DNA of 64,000 bases from Trichodesmium sp002260545. Lineage in GTDB: Bacteria; Cyanobacteriota; Cyanobacteriia; Cyanobacteriales; Microcoleaceae. A model generated the notes under the pieces. That model was not told where the DNA came from. It made no database searches and worked only from the letters and a program-made list of their open reading frames with translations. Location: assembly GCF_050016015.1 (NCBI RefSeq), contig NZ_JBNHEQ010000243.1, positions 1 to 64,000 on the forward strand, read 5' to 3'. Both the position numbers and the translations under genes were made by a program. Below are positions 26,524 to 36,900 of this stretch, in pieces (the first letter of the stretch is position 1; each line of letters opens with the position of its first letter).

Positions 26524-27947
26524 GTGAACTTCTCAATATCAACTTAGAAAATAACCAACTATCTATAGAAGCACTACCCAAAACAGGGGAAAGTCAAATT
26601 ACAATTCAGGCAACGACAGAAGCAGGAGGTGTGGCAACTCATACCTTTAATGTTATTAATAATTCTGTCCCGCCACCTCCTACTTTAGTTAATACTATTT
26701 CCGACATTACTTTAACACCGGAAATATCCTCTCAAACTATAGATATTTCTGAGGTATTTGCTACTACAGATGGGGAAAAACTGAAATATGAAGCCATAAG
26801 TAGCAATGGTGAACTTCTCAATATCAACTTAGAAAATAACCAACTATCTATAGAAGCACTACCGAAAACTGGAGAAAGTCAAATTACTATTCAGGCGACT
26901 ACTGAAACTGGAGGTTTTGCAGCTCATACTTTTAATGTTTTCAATAATTATGTTGCGCCTGAGTCTGTGGCAACTATTAATTCTGGTTTAACTGAGTTAC
27001 AAAATGCTATTGATGCTAACCCCGATGACTTATTAGCTAGTTTGGATAACGATGCAGCACAAGTAGCTTTGGAAACTTTAGCGACTGAGTTAGAATCTAA
27101 TTTTGATAATATTTTCCATGCTATCCAACAACCAGAAAGTTTAGCAAAAGCAGGGGTGTCTCCTGAAGCAGTTGCTACCTTGGAAAAACTTTTGGCAAGT
27201 GAGGAAGTAGGGGGTGCTTTAGGTTTGCCGACTTCTGTGGAGTCTGCTTTGGCAAATGAAGATTTTCGGATTTGGGATAAATATTTAATTAATGCTACGG
27301 AAGCTGCTTCTATTCTTTTGCCTGATGCGCCTCAAACTTCTGTGGCATTTTTGGATTTTGCGGATGGACATGGGGAAAATGTGACGGAAGTATTTGAGTC
27401 TGTTAACCCTAATGCTGAATATCAACGTTTATCTATTAATAATGGTAACTGGGCGGAACGGTTAATACAATATGTGGATAACTTGAAAGCTAGTGGAGAA
27501 GAGCGAGGTATTGCCAACCTCAGTTTTGATTTGACTCAGGTGGATGAGTCAGGAAAGGTGACAACTCGCTATGAGTTGACGGAAGCGGAACAATTAGCAA
27601 TTCAATATGCACGGGATAATAATGTTTTGTTGGTTGCTGCTTCTGGTAATACTGGTGGAGATATGTCTGCTTTGGGTAAAGCTGCGGAAAAGTTTGACAA
27701 TATTATTACTGTGGGAGCAGTGAATAAGTTAGAGGAGGTGGCGGACTATTCTAGTCGGGGCGATACTTTGACTTTGGTTGCTCCTGGGGGGCAGTATGAA
27801 AATGATCCGAATGCTTTTGTGGGTACTTCCAGGGCGACTTCTTATGTGACTGGTGCTGCGTCTCTAGTTTGGGCAGCTAACCTAGAGTTGAGTTATCAGC
27901 AAGTGAAGGAGTTGTTGACTCTAACTGCTAAAGATTTGGGTGATTAA
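26524..27947 (+). CDS. Giant protein, Ig-like repeat plus subtilase (S8) domain, up to the second in-frame TAA
   Basis: Begins inside an Ig/cadherin-like domain (ELLNINLENNQLSIEALPKT), which is repeated almost word for word at 26680-26950 (SDITLTPEISSQTIDISEVF, then HTFNVFNN). After an alpha-helical linker comes a subtilase domain. VAFLDFADGHGENVTEVFES carries the presumed Asp and His very close together. LLVAASGNTGGD carries the oxyanion Asn, and GTSRATSYVTGAASLVWAA the nucleophile Ser. The frame stops at TAA 27945-27947, exactly where the last conserved subtilase motif (GWDAETGAGLLDVTEAV) continues in frame. So this is the middle of one larger gene, not a complete protein. Likely role: self-processing or cleavage of partners outside the cell (inference). 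Confidence 0.8.
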
Positions 27948-30900
27948 GGTTGGGATGCTGAGACTGGTGCTGGTTTGTTGGATGTGACTGAGGCGGTTTT
28001 GATGGCTGGTTTAGTGGCACCGGAGGCGGTGGTTAAGTTTGGGGATGTGGATATTTCGGCGTTTACTGGAGCGGGTAGGGTAGATGTTGATGTTCGAGCA
28101 GCGTCGCCGGAAACTGAAGCTGCAATTCAGGATTTGACGGATACTCAGAATCAGTTATTTGAGCAATGGCAAGTTTTGAGAGATTTGGGTAATCCTGATG
28201 TGACTTTGGAGGAGTTACAGAATGAGATTGCTTCTAGGAAGTCGGAGGCGTTGGATAATTATCGGGATGTTGATACTGCTGCTGCGATAAGTTTGGTGAA
28301 AAATCAAGAGTCGGTGACTGCTTTGGGTTTGGCAAGGGAGCATTATCAGATTGAGTTGAGTCGGTTGGAGGGTGTATTGGAGCGTCAGGGAGACTTGCAG
28401 GATGGGTTAGTTGCTTTGACTGGGGAGCGGGATGATTTGGTTGTTGCTAATGCTGAACAGTTGAGGGTGTTGGAGGAGGCGATCGCTCGGACGGAAAAAG
28501 AATTGGATGATGGATCGGCAGTCAAAGAGGAGATAGCCAAACTGGAACAACAGGCAAAAGCTTATCGGGATAGAATTGCACCGCTAAAAGCACAGGCAGA
28601 TAACTATTCTGCTCAAGCTAAGAATTTTCTTCAACAATATCATCAGCACTTACAAACAGCACACAACTATCGTGGAACTCGCAATAAATGTGGAAGGTGG
28701 ACTGGGGATATTGTCAAGTACAGTTATTATCAAGGTCTTGCAAATCAAGCAAAACAAAAGGCAAATCGAGCTTCCGAACAGGCAGCAGTTGCTTTAAGAA
28801 ATTATCACGAAGATGAACAGCTAGCACTACAACTAGAACAGCAAGCCGAGGCATTGCGCAACTATGCCAAAGCACAGGCCAGTAACGCTCAAAATTTATC
28901 GCAACTAGAAGACGGTTCCCAGAACATCAGCAAACTTATAGAATTATTGAAACAGAAAGCAGCACAACAAACCCAAATTGCAGAAAAATACTGGCAGCAA
29001 ACGGCAGCAGCAGAAAAACGACGCCTACATTATCAACTTACTGCTAACTGGCATAACTCTATGATTAATCGATGGGAAGTTATTGGTTATCGTCACACAG
29101 GTTTTTCCGGTTGGGCAGGTTTTTTCCGTTGGAATCGTACCCCAATTCACGGTTGGCGCAAGTATCCAGAACACATCGCCCCTCGTAACCAAGCCAAACA
29201 ACAGGCCCGTAATGCCGAAGCAGAACGTCGCACTTTTGAACAATGGGCGCGACAGGCACAAACTGAGGCAAATGCTTTGAACCAACAGGCAACCGCATTA
29301 GCCCAACGACTGGGAGATTGGCCACAACTAAAGCGGGGCATCGAATATGAAATTAATGCTAAAGAACAGCAGTTACAAGCTGAGAAGGATTTACTTGCAT
29401 TGCCAACTCCAGTCCAACAGCAACAGTTAGAAGCTCTAGATTTGAAGATTAATCAAACAAAAGACGAACTGCAAAAACTGGAAACTGAGGAATTGCCGGA
29501 ACAGCAGCAAAAAGCCGATGCTACTGAGGAACGGCTGCAAAAAACTCAAGAGGAAGTAGAGGAAAATCAAACTCAGCGCAGTCAAACTCAAACAGATTTG
29601 CAAAATTTCCTAGAAACTTACGGTTATTTACTGCCATATCAGGAACGTCGGGCAGCAGTGCAAAAACAGATTCAACAGTTAACGGAAGAAATAACTATTG
29701 TCCAACAGTTATTATTGCAACTGCAAACTGAGGTAGCTAATAATCCTAATAATAATCTAACCAGTCAGTTAGAATCTACCAAAAATTATCTAGAGCAGAT
29801 AGAGCAACAGTTGGCTTATGCAAAGGTGCAAGAGGAACAACTAAATCTTTCTGCTCCTGACTCTCCAGAACGTTTGGCTATTGGTAATTTGATTGATGAT
29901 TTGGCAAAACGACAACAGAATTTGCCAGAAACCAATACGTTACCTTTACAGGAATATATTGACTTTTTGCGTGGGGTAGAAAATCGCAATAATAATTTGT
30001 TGAATGGGTTTGACGACTTGGAAGAGCGTTTGACGGCTGCCCAAACTCAACAAACTGCTGCGGATGAGACTTTGCAGCGACTTCAGGGAGAATATCGCGA
30101 TTTAGGTTTGGAAAAAGCGGATATTGAAGCTGAGAAGTTGATGCCTAGTCAAATTCAAGCTTTGCAAGCAGATATTGATCCGCACCAGGAAATTTTAGAT
30201 GGTTATCGCCAGCAGATTAGTGATGCTCATGCTGTGGCGAGTAATTTTGAGCGACTACGGCAAAAGCATCAAGGTTATGCAAATCGGTGGAACAGTAAAA
30301 TTCGTGTTTTTAATACGACTAGCTATCTAGCTCACAATCCAGATGTTGCTCGTTCAGTACGTCAGCGTTATGGAGGGATGCCTAGTGCATGGTATCATTA
30401 TTGGCGATATGGACGCCGCGAAGGACGTTTAGCCAATCCTGGAGCATTGGTTAAACGCAATGCTGCACAAGCAGTAGCTAATAATTATGCCAAACAACGG
30501 AATGTAGCTACTGTACAAGCACAACACCTTGAGGCTAGTTTGCAACCAAACATTTATGCTACTCAGGCAACTATTGCTGCTATCGAAAGCAAGCAGCAAA
30601 TTTTCAAAGATATCCAAAAAAATATTCAACCTAACGCTACTTTAGAGGAAGCGATCGCTCTCAAAGATTCCCAACTCAATAACACAAAAACGGCAATTAG
30701 TCAAACCCAAGATACGATTAATTCCCTCGAAAATGATTTAGCTGCCACCAAGCAAGCTAAGTCTGATAAAGAGGCAGAAATTGTTGGGCAAGAGGGGGCA
30801 ATAACTCAAACCCAAACCGAAATTGCCACTACTGAAGATAAAATAACCGCCAAACAGGGAGAAATTAACCAAGAGCAGTCGGTGTTGCAAGGTTATCACA

Positions 30901-33900
30901 ACCAAATAAACCAAGCAAACGCCGTTACTAATAATTTCGAGCAACAGCGACAGTATCATCAAAATAGTGCAAATTATTGGAACGGTCAAATTCATACTTG
31001 GGGTGTGACTGGCTATCGCCAGGATAAGTCTGGCAATAAAGAAGCAGTCTATGGTTGGATATATAACCCCCAAGCAAAAGCGAACCGAGATGCTCACCTT
31101 GTTGCTGCCAACAGTACCACTCAACAGCGCAACTTAGCTGCCCAACAAGCACAACAACTCGCCACTAACTTGCAACCGCAAATAGAGGCCAAACAAGAAA
31201 ATATTGCCGGACTGCAAGAGGAAAAGCAAACTATAGCAGCAGAGAAACAAAACCTGCAAACTCAGTTAAGCAACCAACAGCAAGAGTTACAAAATCTGCA
31301 ATCTGAACTAGGACAAATTGAGCAAAATATCGGCAATATTGAGTCTGATATTGCCACTAATGAGGAAAAGCTAGAAGAGCTAGATGCTCAACTACTGAAA
31401 GAAAGCTCAGACAAAATCTATCTCCAGGATACTTTAGCAGAAATAGACCAACGTATTGCAGATAAAGAGGCAGAAATCTCAGACAAATATGAGGAAATAG
31501 AACTGACAGAGAAATACGCCCGCCATGTTAATGCTGAAGTCGATCGCCTAGAAAGCCGCCTCGAGTTAATTAACCAAGCAGATGCTCTGGAAACCGAATA
31601 TCAAAACCAACAAGATAATTGGCAAAATGCTTTAGATAATCAAATAGCTGCTACTGAAGAATTTTTAGCAACTCGCAAAGCAGGGGAAGATGAACGAAAA
31701 CAACTGTTATCCTTACAATCTCAGCTAGCAGATACTCAAACTCAACTTGCCACCGCTCAACAGCAACAAGCGCAACTCATAACAGAGGTACAAACTGCCA
31801 AAAAAGATTTACAGTTGACTCAACTGCAACTCCGCAACCAGCACTTGCAGTTACAAAGTTTAAATGCTCAAGACCCATCCCTGTACAGTGCTGAAGCTTA
31901 TTACTACAACCAAGCTCAACACCATCGGGCGCGGATGTGGTATTCCAACGGTCGCCAGTATGTATATCACCACGGTCACGCAGCAGCATATCGCGCTAAT
32001 TTGCAGAAAGCGTCACGGTTGGCACAGCAGCGTAACGAGAATTGGTCTAAGAGACAGGAAGCTCACAAGAAAATTCAGGAGTTAAACCAGGCGATCGCTA
32101 CTCAAAGAGCAAATGTGGCTAGTAAAGAGCAGGAGTTGGCAAAAGTTACTCCAGAGGTGGCTAATTTAACTGCCAAAGCAGCAGAAATCGAAAGTCAAAT
32201 CCCCCCTCTAGTTACTGCTATAGAACCTCTGCAACAGGCAGAAAATGAAAAATTAGCAGACTTCCAAAATGCTGTTGGGCAAACAGAAACAGCATCGGTA
32301 GAATTAGCTCAAACTACTAAGGAGCAAGCAGCAGCTTTGAATCATCTGATTAGCTTTGGGGTTTTGGGTACTGAATCTGATGTGGATTTCTTCGCGACTC
32401 AGGTGGAGCCAAAGGTTAATGAGTTTATTCAACAGTTGCAAGACCGCAGTCAGGATTTGGGTTCCCAAGCTGATACTTTGGGAAGTTTGATAGCAGACTG
32501 GCAACAGGAGTTAGACAATACTACAGATGAGGTCAGTCGTCAAGCGCTAACAGATTTAATTACCGAAACTATTGGCCAACAGAAAAATCTATTGCAACGT
32601 CAACAGGAGAATCAGGAAATAGTAACGGAATTGAGCGATCGCCTGACGGCAGCTACTGCATCTCTAGAAAATCTCCGAGAACAGCAGGAGTTGGAAATTC
32701 GGGAACAACTCAATAGTAATGATGAGCGGTTAGAGGCGCTAAACCGTCAATTAGAGACTGAGACAGCAGCAGAAAAAGCGGTTAATGAGGATACGGTGTT
32801 AGCTTATGCTCAACTAAATGACCAAGTACGGGCAGATTTGACTGCAAGTGCGACTCAGTGGGTAAGTCAATTGCAAGAGGGGCATCAGCAAACTCAGGAA
32901 ATTGGAGAAAGTCAGCAAAATCTGTCTCAGTCCGTTGATGATTTGATTCAGTATATAGACCATAATTTGGCTGAGGTGGATGGGGAGCGCGACCGGAATT
33001 TAGAAGATTTGCGAGATGCTATTACTACCTTGGGTGTTGTTGCGCCTCGTCGCGATGAGTTAGCAGCAGGGGAAACTAGCTTAAAGCAGGAAATTGAGAA
33101 GTTGAAACAGTGGATAGAGCAGGATGCGAAGTTGTGGGAGGAAATTGCGCCTATTGCAGAACGTTATGGTGCTGAGTATCAACAGTTAGCAAGGTATCCG
33201 CAGCAATATAATGCTAAATTACAACACGATCTGGGTATAGCAAGACAAAACGAAGCACAACGCCTTCAACATCAACAGAATGCTAACTACTGGAACGGTC
33301 AGATTTATCAGTTTAACGAACAAATATACTTACAGAATTATCCTGATGTTCGCCTTCATGTGTCGCGAGGATGGCTTGACAGCGGTTGGGAACACTATGT
33401 AAAGTGGGGCCGTAAGGCAGGAAGACTTCCTAACCCACAGGCAAAAATTAACCGCGACAGGGAGCAAGCAGCAGCCAATGCAGCAGAAAAAAGACGCGAT
33501 GCAGCAAACCAGCTACCGACTGCAAATGCCTACCGCGAGGCATTTTTAAGTCAAGTTCCCAACAACGGTAGTGCCATTAAGGTCTTGCAAGCCGAAACCA
33601 AAGAAGAAAGCAACAAATACAGTTCACGAATAGCCCAACTAAAAGCAGAAGAAGCCCAAAACAACGCGCAAGCCTCTGCTGCACTAGCTCAAGCTGACTG
33701 GTACGAAAGACGAGGCGCTTACCACTGGCAACGCAGTCGCAAAAACGGTCCCACTTGGCAAGAATGGCGCAAAACTTGGAAACGTGGCAGGTCTGGGAAG
33801 AAAAAAGAACATTGGGTACTCCTTACCCATGTTGACCACGACTGGATAATCTGGGATACCTACACAAAATACGCCCAACAACTCCGCCAACAAGCGGTCA

Positions 33901-36900
33901 ATCAATTAGTGGCCACCGACAGGCAATCCCAACAACAAGACCGTTTGCAACCTCTAGCAGAACAGTGGGCAGATGCTCAGAATGCTACCAACGCTGCCGA
34001 AGCACCAATTACTGCCAGTCGTAACCTGGTGGAAGTATTGGAAACTGCCCGCGAACAAATGCCCGCAGCTCAGGAACAGTTGCAACTGCTGGAAGACTTG
34101 TTGCCAGAAATTGAACAAAAACTGGCAGAAGCTCAGAAGGAAGCGGACGACTACAATGCTAAAGTTTTGGCGGAGTGGGAAGAGCATGACGAAAATGCGA
34201 CAGAATATATCAATACTGTTGAAGACATATTAGAACGTCGTGGCGAACTGAACAAACAATCCCAGGAGTTGCAAAACCAACTGGCAGATACGGAAAAATG
34301 GGTGGAACAACAAACTGTGGCTTTGGATGTAGAAACCGAGCAAGTAGATAATTTGCGTCAACAGTTGATAGGTGATGGGGAGGCATTGGCAGAAAAAATC
34401 GCTGTGGGAACGGGTAATGATTTAACCGAGTTGCAGACTAAACAAGCACAACTCCAGGATGCTCTGGCACTCCTAGACAATAAAGCTACCGTTTTGCAAC
34501 AACAGCAAGCAGCTTTTAGTCAAAAACGCACCCTCCTAACCGCAGAAAACGAAGTTATTCTGGCAGAACAGCGGTTATTAGATGCCTACCTAACAACCCC
34601 CGACAGCGACTTAGAGCAACTACGGGAACAACTAGCAGATGCCCGCGCTGCCCTAGCCGAAGCCCAACGTTTGGCAGAACAAGCAGAAGCCAGCAGTCAG
34701 GCATTAACCGCTCCTTTACAGGAAGTGCAAAACGACTTGTTGGCACAAAATGACGAACATTTAAAAGCTGCTAAGGAACACCAGGAGGTACTCAAGGAAC
34801 TGTTAGAGGCAACAGAACTAAATGCCAACTACACCTTAGAAGCTGCCAAAAAACAACAGCAAGTCAACGACTTAGAGTTCCAAATCTTGCAACGGTTGCA
34901 GGATGTAACGGCAGCGGGCAACGAGGAGGCAAAACATTTATTAGAAGTTGCCACTCACAACGACATTGCTAGTGCTGCTCAAATCTATTATCGTGATTAC
35001 AGCGACCTCGCAAGTGATAAGCGGAGTAGTTCTGCTGGCGGTTTGGCAAAACCAGAAGACAGAATTTTGGCAGACCGTTACTACCGGGAAATGTTAACCC
35101 ATCGCCAGTTACAGCACCGGGCGCAAGCTCAAGCTAATCATTTCCGACGGATAAAAGATACCGCTCAAGGACAAATGGATGCTTTAAGTCGGCAACAGGA
35201 AACTGCTGCTCAGATACTCCAGGATATTAATAATAAGATTGCCGAAACCCAAGAGCTGCGGGAAGCCAAAGAACAGGAAGTAGCAGTTGCCCAAGCGCGG
35301 TTAGATGGTATTAGTCGTATCCGCCAACAAACGGAACAAACTTTTGTGCAGTTAGTCAGTTTAGAACAACTGAACCTAGCTCAAGCTCAGTTAGAACAAC
35401 AAATTGCAGCCCAACGGCAGTCAGAGATAGAGGAGGAAGTGGCACGGCGCATCGAACGGGAACAAATCGAAATTGAACGTCAACGTTTAGAGGCGCGGGC
35501 GAAGTTGGAACAGTTGGAGCAGTTGCAAGCAGAGGAAGATTTGCGACAAGCGGTAAATCAGGTGCGGGTTGATGTTGGTTTGAATGAGGTAGCTGGTGGT
35601 AGTGATTCGGCTCAGTTGCAGTCTCAGATGGCATCGTTGTTGGGGCAATTGCAGAATTTGGAGCAGCAACAGCCTGATTTACCTGATGATGTGAAGGCGT
35701 TGTTGGCAGATGCTCAAGGGGACTTGCAAGATGCCCTGGAAGGTAAAGTGCAAGAGGTTGCTAAAGACAATTTGAGTTCGGTTCTGGGAACACTAATTCT
35801 ACAAGGCAATAGCCATCGCGCCGAAATTAATAAAATTATTGAGGAAGAACGCCGAGATGCCACTTTACTCGAACAAGCACAAGATGATTTACATGGAGCA
35901 ACCAAAGCATTTGTAGAGGAATTGGATGAAGCAAAACTACTGCAAGGGGAACGACAAATCCTGACTCCATTAGCAATGGAATCTCTGCTCAAAGTCGCCC
36001 ACGCTAAGAATGCGGTCAATATTTCTAAAGAACTGGCAGCGGCATCCTATGAAATCATCAAAGAAATCCTGGATTACCGCAAAGAAGAACGGAAAGCCCG
36101 CAAAAAGGCTTTTTGGGCTAGCTTGGTGAATATCGCTCAAATTGTTCTAAGTGTAATTGGTATAATTTTCCCTCCTGCAAAACCTTTCACTACTATAATT
36201 AATGTAGCGATAGGCGCTATTTGGGCAGCAGTTAACGGCGATTGGTTGGGTGCAATTTTTAACGTAGTTACAGGAGTAGCAAGCTTTGCTAGCGGTATGT
36301 TAGGAGAATTTATTAAAAAAGCAGGCGCGTGCGTTTGCGTCCTCGGAACCAGCATTGCTAAAACTACTTTAGAAGCAATCAAGCGCACTATTGATGGTTT
36401 TAAAGCGCTAGCCAACGGAGCTTATAAGGGTATCCTGGCAATTAAATCTGGCGATGATATTGCAGGCGTCCTAACCATTCTTCAGGGTTTGGCAGAAGCA
36501 GTTACTACTGGTATAAATGGCTCGCAGTTTAAGGCAGAATTTCTGAAGTTACCCGAAGGCAAACAACTTTTGACAGTTGTTGATGCTTTGAAAACTGCCC
36601 CGACCGCAATTTTAGGTGCCGTTCGGGCGATCGAAAATGGAGACCTTTTCTCTGGCATCAACACTATTCTAGCTCAAGCTTTATCTCTGGGTCAGAACTT
36701 AACTAGCGGAGTCGCTAATTCCTTGTTTGGCGTTCTGGGTCAAGTTAATCAAGCTGCGGGTGTCGTAGTTGATAAGTTCATTAACAAAGGAGGATTTTTC
36801 GGTTGGCTAGAAGGTATCGGTCAAATTGGCGGTATTTTCAGCAGTCTACCTCAAACGTTAAAACCAGCGGTTGACGATCTAAAAGACTGTAAGTGTCCTA

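Noticed and set aside
28370..36664. Many antisense open frames under the giant gene
   Set aside because: Shadows of the biased codon use of Gln/Glu/Ala-rich coiled coil; no independent support.
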